Notes under the pieces: generated by a model
The model's input: only the letters and a program-made list of their open reading frames with translations
What the model was told of the DNA's origin: nothing
The model's database searches: none
Assembly: GCA_963783095.1 (NCBI GenBank)
Contig: CAWAMR010000003.1
Span: 558,001-622,000 of the forward strand
Origin: CAWAMR01 sp963783095
GTDB lineage: Bacteria > Planctomycetota > Planctomycetia > Gemmatales > Gemmataceae
Length of the DNA stretch: 64,000 bases
Direction: 5' to 3'
Position numbers and translations under genes: made by a program
In this document: positions 20,242 to 29,492 of the stretch, piece after piece
How positions within the stretch are numbered: the first letter of the stretch is position 1
Layout: each line of letters opens with the position of its first letter

Positions 20242-21300
20242 CTAGCCGCTTTCCCCCTGCCGTTCCGGCGCAACCCTCGAACCGCTTTACCCGCTTGCCA
20301 CATCTCGCTCTCGGCGATCTCCTTCAACTCCTTCTCCAACTGTTCCCGATAATCCTTCCGGCTATTGGCTTCCAGAACGCGCTTCGTTTCCTCGCCGGTT
20401 TCCACCGACTTGTAAAGCTCCTCGAATACCGGCTTCGACGCATCGCGGAACTTCTTGAACCAGTCCAGCGCGCCGCGTTGCGCGGTCGTCGAGCAGTTGG
20501 CGTACATCCAGTCCATGCCGTTCTCGGCGATCAGCGGGTAGAGGCTCTGCGTCGCTTCCTCGACCGTTTCGTTGAACGCTTCCGAAGGGCTGTGGCCGTG
20601 CTCGCGCAGCACTTCGTACTGCGCCAGCCAAAGGCCGTAGATCGCGCCCATCAGCACGCCGCGTTCGCCGGTCAGGTCGCTGACAACTTCCTTCTGGAAG
20701 GTCGTCTCGAACAGATAGCCGGAGCCGATGGCGATGCCCAGGGCCAGGCGCGCTCGCGGGCGCCGTCCGGTGGCATCCTGATGGATGGCGAAGCTGGCGT
20801 TGATGCCTTTGCCTTCGAGGAAGAGCCGGCGAACCGTCGTGCCCGATCCTTTGGGGGCACGAGGATCACGTCGATGTCCTTCGGCGGGATGACGCCGGTC
20901 TGGTCGCTGAAGACGATGGTGAAGCCGTGCGAGAAGTACAGCGCCTTGCCGGCGTCAGGAGCGGCTTGAGCTTCGGCCAGTAGTCCTTCTGGCCCGCGTC
21001 GGAGAGCAGATACTGGATGACGGTGCCGTGCTTGGCCGCTTCTTCGAGGTCGAAGAGCGTCTTGCCGGGAACCCAGCCGTCTTCTTGACGGCCGAGGTCC
21101 CAGCCCTTGCTGTTCGGCCGCTGGCCGACGATGACTTTGACGCCGTTGTCGTGCATGTTGAGCGACTGGCCACGCCCCTGCACGCCGTAGCCGAGGACGG
21201 CGACCGTCTTCGTTGCCGAGGATCTTCTTGATGCGTTCCGGCGGATAGTCGGATCGTTCGACGCATGCTCGACCGTATCGCCGATGCTGATTTCTTTCAT
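20242..21300 (-). CDS. ilvC: Ketol-acid reductoisomerase (frameshifted)
   Basis: The start is ATG 21300 (MKEISIGDTVEHASNDP). The NADP-binding site is visible as VAVLGYGVQGRGQSLNMHD, followed by a QRPNSKGWDLG segment. The C-terminal knotted helical domain reads from 20657 (GAIYGLWLAQYEVLREHGHSPSEAFNE, ENGMDWMYANCSTTAQRGALDW, EMWQAGKAVRGLRR). At least four shifts occur (near 21225, 20945, 20850 and 20250). With one base more in the G run near 20260 the gene would stop at 20242, giving about 353 residues, the class I size. It catalyses the alkyl migration and NADPH reduction step in valine and isoleucine synthesis. It is divergent from the MarR gene. The block is richer in G/C-ending codons than its neighbours. 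Confidence 0.93.
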
Positions 21301-21317
21301 GGAGAGAACCTCATCGT

Positions 21318-21377
21318 AGGGCAAGCGTCTCGCTTGCCGTTATTGCGTGATGACCTGGCAAGCGGGACGCTTGCCCT
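21318..21377. repeat. Palindromic repeat AGGGCAAGCG...CGCTTGCCCT
   Basis: Outer arms AGGGCAAGCGTC and GACGCTTGCCCT with an inner pair GCTTGCC/GGCAAGC. It lies 18 bases upstream of the ilvC start, inside its leader. Confidence 0.75.
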
Positions 21378-21401
21378 CACAATCTTGTACGATACGAATG
21401 A

Positions 21402-21438
21402 AATATCTTCACGTCAAGAATCTTGACATCGAAATATC
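21402..21438. promoter_or_regulatory. Candidate MarR operator
   Basis: The core GTCAAGA-A-TCTTGAC is a perfect 7+7 inverted repeat centred at 21420, with outer ATAT/ATAT arms 7 bases further out. It is the size and style of MarR-family operators. It lies between ilvC and the marR gene, so it could control either or both; autoregulation is the default inference. Confidence 0.55.
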
Positions 21439-21480
21439 TGATGATAGCCTGATCTTTATGAAACAAGATCTCATCGATTC

Positions 21481-21957
21481 ATGAATGAATTGTGGCAGCG
21501 GGAAAGGCCCGATCTCGACACCTAGCCGCTGGAGGTGGTAGGCCGAGTTATCGTCATCGCTCAGTATTTGGAAAAAAGCGTCAACGACGCGCTCGGTGTC
21601 CACGGGTTGAGCCTGGGGCAATTCGACATTCTTGCCACGCTTCGCCGAGAGGGACCGAAAGGAAGATTAACTCCGACCCAACTAATTCAAAGTGTGATGC
21701 TGTCCTCGGGAGGTATGACGAATCGCCTCGATCGTTTGGAGGAAGCGGGTTGGATTCAGCGCCGTCCCGATCCGGAAGATCGGCGGGGTGTTGTAGTTAC
21801 TTTGACGCTGGAAGGGTGCAAGTTGATTGACGCAGCGACAACGACGCGATTTCAGCAGGCCGCTGGTTCAATGCCGCTAGGAAATCCGAAAGAGCTACAG
21901 CAGGTGATCGATTATCTAAGGCGCTGGTTATTGGAACTCACATCTCGCCAAGAATAG
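21481..21957 (+). CDS. MarR family transcriptional regulator with in-frame amber codon
   Basis: ATG 21481 begins MNELWQRERPDLDT, the usual N-terminus of this MarR subgroup, but codon 15 is TAG (21523-21525) where family members have Ser or similar; the frame then continues PLEVVGRVIVIAQYLEKSVND without shift. The winged helix-turn-helix is complete: LSLGQFDILATLRREGP, SSGGMTNRLDRLEEAGWIQR and the wing PDPEDRRGVVVTLT. Full length is 158 residues. A restart at GTG 21532 or 21535 would lose part of the dimerisation helix. One base (TAG from TCG or similar) explains the break. A MarR-like palindrome lies upstream. Confidence 0.85.
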
Positions 21958-21966
21958 AAGACACAA

Positions 21967-22036
21967 ACTGAACCGAGCCTGAAGCGTAAGCGAAGTGTGA
22001 GTCTTTACTTCGCTTACGCTTCAGGCTCAGTTCAGT
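21967..22036. repeat. Palindrome GAGCCTGAAGCGTAAGCGAAG
   Basis: Arms of about 27 bases (from ACTGAACCGAGCCTGAAGCG to its complement) around a 12-base loop, between two convergent genes. It can act as a bidirectional terminator. Confidence 0.85.
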
Positions 22037-22060
22037 CTTGCGATTTACCAGGCAGGTAAA

Positions 22061-22711
22061 TTAGCGAGCGGCAACTGTGGTGACAGTGCCCGGGTTCAGT
22101 TCGACCTTGGCGGTCTCACCAGGAGTTACGGCAACTTGCTTGCTCGTCGTGAAGACCTTGCCGTCACGAACGACTTCGGCGGTGAACGTGTAGGAGTACA
22201 CGTTGCCGTATGGCAGTTCCGGTGTGGTGAACAACCGAACCGAAGAGGTCGAGGTCGTCGCAGTGCCGTCGATCGTTACCTTGGCGTCAGCAGGAACCAT
22301 CAGGGTGATGGTAGCTGGTGCTGAGGTTGCCTTGGGTTCAGCCTTCGGCATTTCCTTCTTCGGAGCAGGGACAACGACCGGCGGCGGAGATACGATCACA
22401 CCACCCGTGCAACCCATTCCACCCGTGCAGCCCGTGTAGGGCACATAGCCGGTGCAGCCGGTGCAGCCGTGGCAGCCCTTGGCTTTGAAACCCGAGAAGA
22501 GACCGCCGCCCGTGCAACCGCCACCGAACAGCTTGAGCTTGGTGCCGTGGCAAGAAGTGCCACCGTAGCAGCCGGTGCAACTGGTGCTTGTAACGACATA
22601 GCCTGTGCAGGACGAACCGTAGCAGCCGGTGCAACCCTTGTTGAAGAGTTTACCGCAGGCGACCGCTTCCGGAGAAGTCGACATCGCCATCATAACAACC
22701 ATACTGTACAT
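22061..22711 (-). CDS. Cys-rich TIGR03000-domain planctomycete protein
   Basis: I start at ATG 22711 (MYSMVVMMAMSTSPEAVACG), which follows a TGGAGG. After this hydrophobic start come about 85 residues with many CTGCYG, CTGGG and CHGCTGCTGY units, giving roughly one Cys every five residues. A Pro/Lys hinge (VSPPPVVVPAPKKE) leads to a C-terminal domain (ITLMVPADAKVTIDGT, TTPELPYGNVYSYTFTAE, VVRDGKVFTTSKQVAVTPGE) that fits the TIGR03000 family, found in planctomycetes. The family is thought to be exported; the Cys repeats could be disulfide cross-links in the cell envelope. That role is inference. Confidence 0.85.
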   Translation of the reverse strand: MYSMVVMMAMSTSPEAVACGKLFNKGCTGCYGSSCTGYVVTSTSCTGCYGGTSCHGTKLKLFGGGCTGGGLFSGFKAKGCHGCTGCTGYVPYTGCTGGMGCTGGVIVSPPPVVVPAPKKEMPKAEPKATSAPATITLMVPADAKVTIDGTATTSTSSVRLFTTPELPYGNVYSYTFTAEVVRDGKVFTTSKQVAVTPGETAKVELNPGTVTTVAAR

Positions 22712-23142
22712 AAGTTGCAAACCTCCACTGGTGCAGTTCCGATTCCCCATCTCTCCGATACAAAACACCCCGCTTTACAGATCATTCCCTGTTGAAGAGA
22801 CAGGCCGCCAACCACACAACCAGAACTTGAGAGAATCGAAGTTCTTTGAAACAGAAAAAGGGAGAACTAGGGTGTTTGTAATGATCTAGTGGGATAGTAA
22901 ACTTGGGAAGAATCTCCGTCAATAGTAATCTAGGAAGATTAGCTTGGATGCGTAGTCTGAAAAGACCTGATAACGCATGGTTATAGCGATTATAGCGAAA
23001 GAAACGGTGGCGATCCTCAGAATTCGGCTGGCGCAGGAAAAATCGCTAATAATCGGTCAAAACCGCCGAGCATCGCGGGGCGGAAAAGTCCCGAGGTATT
23101 GGCGAATTCGTCAGCCCCTGTCCTCACTTGTTTCGTGGTGTA

Positions 23143-23262
23143 CCCCGCGTTCTGTGTGAACGCGGCTACGGCGCAGTAAGTCTCTTTTCCGTAGCCGCGT
23201 TCGCGGAGAACGCGGGGAATGTCCAATGGGCTCCCTCAAAAGGCGGGGCATCGTGAGGGGCC
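23143..23262. repeat. Two-hairpin repeat, copy 1
   Basis: Hairpin 1 (23143-23217) has arms CCCCGCGTTCT...AGAACGCGGGG with an inner CGGCTACGG/CCGTAGCCG pair. Hairpin 2 (23228-23262) pairs GGCTCCCTCA with TGAGGGGCC. It lies just after the stop of the DUF1445 gene (23277). A second copy at 61657-61772 has the same order. The rest of 22770-23142 holds nothing I recognise. Confidence 0.8.
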
Positions 23263-23276
23263 GCTCTGGGGCCGGG

Positions 23277-24071
23277 TTAGCCTTCGAGAACTGCGTCTTT
23301 CCAATCGGTCAAAAACATGTGGCCTGGTGCATGGGTGATCACAAACGGCAACTTCGCCTGCATGATCGCCGCTTGTGGAGTGACGCCACAGGCCCAGAAC
23401 ACCGGTATTTCTTCTGAATTAATGTCCACTCGATCACCGTAATCCGGCTTGTCAATATCACGGATTCCAATCGCGCCGGGCCGGCCAAAATGAATCGGTA
23501 TCCCATGAGCACGAGGGAATCGCGCACAGATACGCGCTGCGGTGAGCGCATGTTCGGGTGTTAAAGGCCGCATCGAAACGACCAAAGGCCCCGCGAATTG
23601 GCCGGCCGATCGACAGGGGATATTCGTCCGATACATGGGGACATTGCGATTCATTTCAAGATGCCGAACCGGAACGCCGGCCTCCAACAAGGCGTTTTCA
23701 AATGTGAAGGAGCAGCCTATCACAAACGAGACGAGGTCGTCTCGCCAAACTTTGAGAATATCGGTCGGCTCCTCGGCGAGTTCGCCGTTTCGATAGATCC
23801 GGTAGCGCGGCAAATCGGTGCGAAGGTCTGCACCCGGCGCAACCCATTTGGGTTCCGGATCGCCCGGCTCCGTAACGTCCAGAAGCGGGCAAGGCTTGGG
23901 GTTGCGCTGGCAAAACAGGAGGAAATCGTAGGCGAGTTCTTGAGGCACAATGACCAGATTGGCCTGAACGTGGCCCATCGCCAGACCGGGAGTTGGTCCG
24001 GTCAAGGTTCCCCGCCGGCAGGCAGCGCGAACTTCCGCTCCCGTCGCTCTGATCAGATCGGTCATCTTCAC
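23277..24071 (-). CDS. DUF1445/UPF0317 putative hydro-lyase, D-glutamate cyclase N-terminal type
   Basis: A 264-residue cytoplasmic protein with family segments TGPTPGLAMGHVQANLVIVP, FVIGCSFTFENALLEAGVPVRHLE, NVPMYRTNIPC, VVSMRPLTP and PVFWACGVTPQAAI near the C-terminus, with THAPGHMFLTDW last. Members are annotated as putative hydro-lyases and form the N-terminal half of the animal mitochondrial D-glutamate cyclase. Its start overlaps the stop of the next gene upstream (24068-24071), which is the matching DUF4392 half. The two proteins probably act together on D-glutamate / 5-oxo-D-proline. The activity itself is inferred from the family. Confidence 0.88.
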   Translation of the reverse strand: MKMTDLIRATGAEVRAACRRGTLTGPTPGLAMGHVQANLVIVPQELAYDFLLFCQRNPKPCPLLDVTEPGDPEPKWVAPGADLRTDLPRYRIYRNGELAEEPTDILKVWRDDLVSFVIGCSFTFENALLEAGVPVRHLEMNRNVPMYRTNIPCRSAGQFAGPLVVSMRPLTPEHALTAARICARFPRAHGIPIHFGRPGAIGIRDIDKPDYGDRVDINSEEIPVFWACGVTPQAAIMQAKLPFVITHAPGHMFLTDWKDAVLEG

Positions 24072-25074
24072 GACTCCATGATTTCGCGGATCTTTACCAG
24101 CGGCTCAATGTACTGGTCGAACGCCAAGCCATCGACCATCGCGGTCGGCTGAAGGGTTCCGGCGTCGATGAGAGCACCGTCCTGAACCATCAATTCCAGC
24201 AACCCGCGTTCCTGGTTTGGATCAAACAGTTCCGCCGGCAACGACTGACCCATGCACAGCGCAATCCCGGCAGCGAGAGCGAACGCGCCCCAGTTGCTGA
24301 CCCCGGCAACGATGAGTTGATCCGTCGGGACCCGGCAAGCAATTTTGCCGCCGATGGGCACATTCCGGCGGATCGTTTCCCAGGGAATTTTCCCCATGCC
24401 AATCTCGTTACCGCCATCGCCGATACCGATCGTCGCCGGCAAAGGTCGATCGGATGCCTTTTGCTCAAACAATGACGCAGCGGGGAACATCATATCCGTA
24501 ATATCCTGACCGCGAGCACTGTGGCAACGATCAAAACTCGAGGGCGGGCATTCCTTCACGAATGCGTCGAGATCGTTCGCCCATCCTCCCGGCTGCGACC
24601 GGAGCGATTCCGGAGTGTGGCTCGGTCCAACTCGTTCCAGGGCAACCAGATGCGAAAGAGTATGAACCAGGCCGGCCAAGGGTCTGCCGGGAGCGATCAG
24701 ATCCAGAGGAAAAGCCGCGCACTTTTTCAGATTAGCCCATTCAATTCCCTTCTGAATCGGGGCGAGGCAGAAGTCATCCGTCGCGATGAGCATCGGCAGA
24801 CCCAGCGCATCGAGTGCCCGAGCAAGGAAAAGCGCTCCCGGCGGGCCATCGGTTTCCGGACGGGGCGGGTTGCGCGCGCGATAAGGAAACCGGTCACCAC
24901 GCCAACACGCGGATACGAGGAACCGGCAACGGATCGGCAGGCCAGGATGAAATCATCGGGACAGGCATTGATAAGATTGCGATCGGGATCGCGCGCCAGA
25001 CCCCGGTCACCGGGGTCGTGCTGAATCGCTGCGCGGATGGCGCGAAGTTTATCGTCGAGGGTCATCGTGTCCAT
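24068..25074 (-). CDS. DUF4392 protein, D-glutamate cyclase C-terminal type (one frameshift)
   Basis: The N-terminal part (MTLDDKLRAIRAAIQHDPGDRGL...VGVVTGFLIA) reads from 25074; a shift near 24860 leads to the frame ending at 24068. Family segments in the second part are MLIATDDFCL, ATIGIGDGGNEIGMGKI, CRVPTDQLIVAGVSNWGAFAL. The span of about 335 codons is a normal length. The gene overlaps the DUF1445 gene by 4 bases (ATGA). In animals both domains are fused in one D-glutamate cyclase, which converts D-glutamate to 5-oxo-D-proline, so a two-subunit bacterial enzyme is likely. Peptidoglycan-derived D-Glu would be a substrate source. Confidence 0.85.
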
Positions 25075-25211
25075 TTTGTGGAAAGCAGGGTACTCGGTGA
25101 TATATTTTTATATCGTTTCTTTTGGTTTGGTAACAACCAACGACTTTGATTCTCGCGTCGGAAAGGTACCTTTTGTTATTGTTGCAGGGGATGGTGTGAT
25201 TCACCTCGGCA

Positions 25212-25433
25212 CCCCGAAGGGGTTAAACAAATCAGCCCAGGGCAACGCCCTGGGTTGGGACGCCAATCCAACAAAAAGCCCTGAAAGGGCGGCACAATTT
25301 GTGCAAAAGATCCAATCTGATGAAAGGTATGTTTGGGATTGAATGTTTGTTTCGCCCTTTCAGGGCTTGGCGTAGGCTCGGTGTGCCAACCCAGGGCGTT
25401 GCCCTGGGCTGATTTGTTTAACCCCTTCGGGGC
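25212..25433. repeat. Long palindromic element (222 bp)
   Basis: The outer arms run CCCCGAAGGGGTTAAACAAA...CAACCCAGGG type and are near-perfect over about 47 bases, each with its own internal hairpins (CCCCGAAGGGG, CCCAGGGC/GCCCTGGG). Inner arms AGCCCTGAAAGGGCG and CGCCCTTTCAGGGCT lie closer to the centre. No gene is contained. It sits between divergent genes (25074 and 25676); 25434-25675 holds nothing else I recognise. Confidence 0.88.
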
Positions 25434-25675
25434 AAAGACGAGGCACCAAACGAGCGATTTCGAGAACGGATTGGCGCTTTCTCGACGCTCACGCGCAAAG
25501 TAGTAACCGCACCCATCTGATTTTGTGCATTGTGGCCAAAGAAGATCGCACCCAGGTAAACTCGTTTGGTGCGTGATGACAATCGTTTCTCTCTCGCGAC
25601 AAGATTCCAGTGGTGTGCAGACTTCAACGCCAGTAAACTCCATAGAGAACATCATCAGATTATTAGGACTGACCC

Positions 25676-26668
25676 ATGCGTATCTCACTATTCGCAATTC
25701 TCACTCTGGCCCTCACCGGATCCGGTATCCTCGCGGTTCCGGCACCGATCGACCCGAAGAATAACATCATCACCCGCGCTGATTTTGTTCCCTACCGAAA
25801 ACATCTGCCACTCCCGGGCAAGATAATCGCGGTTCTCCTGACCGATGGACAACCCATTCTCAGCACTGAGGGACGCAGCGGCCCTACCGATCAACTGTGC
25901 ATCGGCTACAACGCCGGCAGTTATCGCTGGGTCTATGTGCCGGTCGTGGATAACGCGACGATGCAAAACCTCAGAATCGCTTTGCCCGAAGGTAAATCGC
26001 AGGTATTCCCCAAGCTGGCAATGGCTTCGCCAAACACCGTCAAACAATGGGGCGTGACCGCACCCTACACGCTCGTTGAAGTCGAGGTGAACAACGGCTC
26101 CGGCAGCCCGGTGGAGGATGCGTTCGTCGCCACCAATATGAAGGTACTCGACGGCAGCAAGGAATTTCCGATCAAGATTGCCGATGTAATCGCGGACCTG
26201 CGCAAGGAGTATGAAAAGCATTTGACGGAGAAGTCGAGGGATATCGATGCGGCGATGGATGATGCAGCCAAGAAATTCCTCAAAGATGCCAAGCCGACCG
26301 GACCACGGGCCAAGAACACGCTCATGTTCGTGACCTGGATGGCCGAGACAGAACACTTACAAGTACGCTTTCTCACCAAGATCACCGATGGCGCGTATCG
26401 CTATGCCAACGGTATCAAGATCGAATTCGCACCTCCGCCATTGCCTCCCGCCCCTCCGCAGGGAGGCATCGCCCCACCGCCCAGGCTCCCCAACGGCCTG
26501 AAATACGGGACCGAGTTCGGCATCGAATATGGTGTTGCCTTTGAAGTGAACAAAACCGGCAAGACCGACCGGATCAGGACGATGGAGATCAAATCGTTTT
26601 CAAACGAACTCAAACAGCCTGTGCTCGGTCCTGTCAGAAGACCCAATCCTCTTCCTGTGAAGAAGTAA
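25676..26668 (+). CDS. Secreted hypothetical protein, 330 aa
   Basis: The N-terminus (MRISLFAILTLALTGSGILA) is a signal peptide. The mature protein has no recognised domain. It contains a beta-rich segment around residues 55-140, a basic/acidic helix (IADLRKEYEKHLTEKSRDID), a Pro-rich stretch (PPPLPPAPPQGGIAPPP) and a conserved-looking GTEFGIEYGVAFEVNKTG. It ends 2 bases before the start of the nuclease gene, so the two are probably cotranscribed. Location would be periplasm. Function unknown. Confidence 0.6.
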   Translation: MRISLFAILTLALTGSGILAVPAPIDPKNNIITRADFVPYRKHLPLPGKIIAVLLTDGQPILSTEGRSGPTDQLCIGYNAGSYRWVYVPVVDNATMQNLRIALPEGKSQVFPKLAMASPNTVKQWGVTAPYTLVEVEVNNGSGSPVEDAFVATNMKVLDGSKEFPIKIADVIADLRKEYEKHLTEKSRDIDAAMDDAAKKFLKDAKPTGPRAKNTLMFVTWMAETEHLQVRFLTKITDGAYRYANGIKIEFAPPPLPPAPPQGGIAPPPRLPNGLKYGTEFGIEYGVAFEVNKTGKTDRIRTMEIKSFSNELKQPVLGPVRRPNPLPVKK

Positions 26669-26670
26669 AC

Positions 26671-27585
26671 ATGGTAGACCACGATCAACGATTCAAGATA
26701 ATACTGAAAGTATTTCTTCGGGAGTTCTTTCAACTCTTCTTCATTGATTGGTACGACCGCTTCGATTTCTCCCTGGTGGAGTGGCTCGAACAAGAGTTAC
26801 ATCTCGACCCGCCTCAAGGCTCAAAGGGGAGCATCGATCTGCTGGCTCGAATCGGCATTCGTGCATTCGATCCGCCGTTGCCGAACCATCCCAGACAGCA
26901 AATAGTCCTTATTCATGTCGAGGTCGAATCGCGCGACAGCGTGGAACAGTTCCGTCAGCGGATGTACGAATACTACAAGACGCTCTGCGAAAAGTACCCG
27001 GATTTGGATATTCTGCCCATTGCGATCTACATGCGCGTGGGTCTGGAAGGGCGCGGCATTGATGTCTACCGGCGCCGGTTTTGGGAGCGCACACCGCTAC
27101 GATTCGAGTATGATTATGTTGGGTTGCCAGCGCTGCCCAGCGAAGAGTATTTGCATGGAACGAATGTGCTGGGCATAGCGTGGTCGGCGTTAATGTGCGC
27201 GGCAAAAGAACGGCGCGCTCAACTTGCGGCAGAAGCAATCGATCGAATTGTGGCATCTGAGGAGACGGAGTGGCGGAAATGGTTGCTGGTGGAATGTGTC
27301 CAGGCCTACGCACCGCTGGACGATAGCCAACGTCTGGAATTGGTCGATTTGCTCAAAGAACCTCAACGAGAAGGAGTGACAAAAATGGTGCTGACATGGT
27401 CTGAGGAAGCTGCGCTAAAGGCAATCCAGCGCGCGGTACTATTGATGATCCAAGAAAAATTCCATGTATCTCCCACGGATGAACTCAAGCAACGTGTGAA
27501 ATCCTTGTCGGATGAGCAACTGGATCAAGTTTTTCTTGATCTCGTCGGTCCAAAAACGCTGAAAGAAATGGGCCTGGAAGACTAA
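26671..27585 (+). CDS. Rpn/PD-(D/E)XK-type transposase-like nuclease family protein
   Basis: A 304-residue cytoplasmic protein. The N-terminal core has the nuclease-like pattern: D in GSKGSIDLLARIG and ExE in IVLIHVEVESRD, followed by FRQRMYEYYKTL and LPIAIYMRVG, as in Rpn (recombination-promoting nuclease) and cyanobacterial/planctomycete DUF4351-associated proteins. The C-terminal third is helical (AALKAIQRAVLLMIQEKF, LSDEQLDQVFLDLVG), typical for these. Such genes occur in many near-identical copies in genomes. The start follows the preceding stop by 2 bases. Catalytic activity here is inferred. Confidence 0.75.
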   Translation: MVDHDQRFKIILKVFLREFFQLFFIDWYDRFDFSLVEWLEQELHLDPPQGSKGSIDLLARIGIRAFDPPLPNHPRQQIVLIHVEVESRDSVEQFRQRMYEYYKTLCEKYPDLDILPIAIYMRVGLEGRGIDVYRRRFWERTPLRFEYDYVGLPALPSEEYLHGTNVLGIAWSALMCAAKERRAQLAAEAIDRIVASEETEWRKWLLVECVQAYAPLDDSQRLELVDLLKEPQREGVTKMVLTWSEEAALKAIQRAVLLMIQEKFHVSPTDELKQRVKSLSDEQLDQVFLDLVGPKTLKEMGLED

Positions 27586-27788
27586 ACATTAGCCTTGAAC
27601 AACTTCGGCAACTCATCAATATTCGTTTGATCGAATCCTTCCCAAATCACTCGGCATTGACGGGTTGGGCCACTCCGCTACAATCGTCTGGCCTGCGTAC
27701 CGATCGTTGCAGAGGCTCACAGCTGTTGCGAATCCAAACGCCAACAAGATCCTTCAGCGCGCATTGCACCCCGGAAAAAGAGTAACCC

Positions 27789-29371
27789 GTGTCCAGCATT
27801 GATGAGAATTCACCGCCGGCTCCCGATGCTTCTGCCGCTACCCATGTGGCAGTCCGATTGGAGAAACTGCGCAAAATCGAAGCGCTCGGGATCGATCCCT
27901 GGGGCGGCCGATTCGATGGGCATATTCCCATTGAGCAGATTCTGGCCATGCCTGCCGATCTCCCCGAAGCCGAGCGACCCAAGGTGCGCGCGGCCGGTCG
28001 GATTATCAGTCGGCGCGGGGCCGGGAAACTGTTCTTTCTCGATATCTGGGATGCTTCCGGAAAACCGGTTCTGCGCAGCATCAAGAGCAAGCTCGAAGGC
28101 AAGGAGCACAAGCCGACCGAATATCTCGATAGTTCCAGCCGGGTCCAGGTGATGCTGGGTCAAAAGCAAATCGGCGAACAGGGCTGGGCGCTGGCTCAGG
28201 AACTCGATCTCGGCGACCTGATCGGCATCGATGGCGCCTTCGGCAAGACGCAAGACCGGCGAGCCGACCATCTTCGCCACAGGCTGACTTTCTTGGCAAG
28301 TCGCTTCAGCCGCATCCCGACAAGTGGGCCGGGATGCAGGACATGGAGTTTCGCCTGCGGCATCGCTATCTCGATCTGACTCTACAATCCCGAGACGATT
28401 GCAGCGCACCCAGCAGCGCATCGTGATCGTCCGCACCATCCGCCGATTACCTCGATGACGCGGGGCTTCTAGCGAAGTCGAGACGCCGACGCTGCACGCC
28501 ATCGCCGGCGGCGCCGCGGCCCGGCCGTTCATCACGCACCACAACGCCCTCGACATCGATCTGTATCTTGCGCATCGCCCTGGAATTGCATCTGAAGCGG
28601 CTGCTGGTCGGCGGCATCGAGAAGGTCTACGAGATCGGCCGGGTGTTCCGCAACGAGGGGATCAGCCAAAAGCACAATCCCGAATTCACCATGATGGAGC
28701 TGTACCAGGCTTATGGCGACTACCGCTCGATGATGGACCTGACGGAAGGGCTGATCGTCGCCTGCGTCGATGCCCTGGGCGGCGGACCGTGTACTGCCCT
28801 GGGGCGACAAGACGGTCGACTTCACGCCGCCCTGGCAGCGCGCGAAGTATGCCGACCTGTTCCTGGAGCACGTCGGCGTAGACCATGGACGATCGACGCC
28901 GGCGTTCTGGCTGCTGCGGCCCGGCAGCACATCCCTGACACGCAAGGGACAAAGATCACGACGTGCTGGTTCACGATCTGTTCGAAGAGTGCGTCGAGGA
29001 CAAGCTGGTCGGGCCGGTGTTCGTCCACGATTATCCGGCGGCGCTTTGCCCGCTGACCAAGCGGCAGCGCGGCAATCCGAACATCGCCGAGCGGTTCGAG
29101 CTGTACATTCACGGCATGGAACTGGCGAACGCCTACACGGAACTGAACGACCCGATCACGCAGGAAGCGACTTTCCGTCAGCAACTGGCCGGGCTGCCGG
29201 AAGAAGACTCGATGGCGAAGATGGATGACGATTTCATCCGCAGCACTGCGGCACGGCATGCCGCCGGCCGGCGGGCTGGGCATCGGCATCGACCGTCTGG
29301 TGATGCTGCTGACGAACACGCAGACGATCCGCGACGTGATTTTGTTCCCGCTGTTGCGACCTGAGAAATAG
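27789..29371 (+). CDS. lysS: Lysyl-tRNA synthetase, class II (frameshifted)
   Basis: The protein starts at GTG 27789 (MSSIDENSPPAPDAS...). The OB-fold anticodon-binding domain is in RLEKLRKIEALGIDPWG and AAGRIISRRGAGKLFFLDIWD. Class II motif 2 is seen in GGIEKVYEIGRVFRNEGIS and HNPEFTMMELYQAYGDY; the Lys-specific ELYIHGMELANAYTELNDP precedes motif 3, which reads GGLGIGIDRLVMLLT in another frame, ending FPLLRPEK at TAG 29369-29371. Frameshifts are frequent (near 28250, 28380, 28570, 28790, 28950 and 29250). The 527-codon span is normal. The gene heads a lysS-lolC/E-lolD-ilvE run. The TAG stop is directly followed by a heptamer repeat. Confidence 0.93.
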
Positions 29372-29464
29372 TTCCAGGTTCAGCGTTCCAACGTTCCGAG
29401 TTGAAAACCAGTCAACCCTTCGGGTTTTCAACTTGGAACTTGGAACTTGGAACCTGGAACTTGG
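29371..29464. repeat. Inverted array of GGAACTT heptamers
   Basis: The left arm (GTTCCAGGTT...CGTTCCGAG) starts on the G of the lysS stop codon; the right arm has four GGAACTT-like heptamers (29431-29464). An inner pair GGGTTTTCAACT/AGTTGAAAACC closes the hairpin. A partial arm is repeated at 35117-35136. Confidence 0.85.
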
Positions 29465-29492
29465 TAACCCAAGACTGGTCAAGGATGACATC

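Noticed and set aside
25212..25433. Possible structured RNA or riboswitch
   Set aside because: It is a nearly perfect inverted repeat of a widespread intergenic type; no conserved aptamer-like core and no suitable downstream gene.
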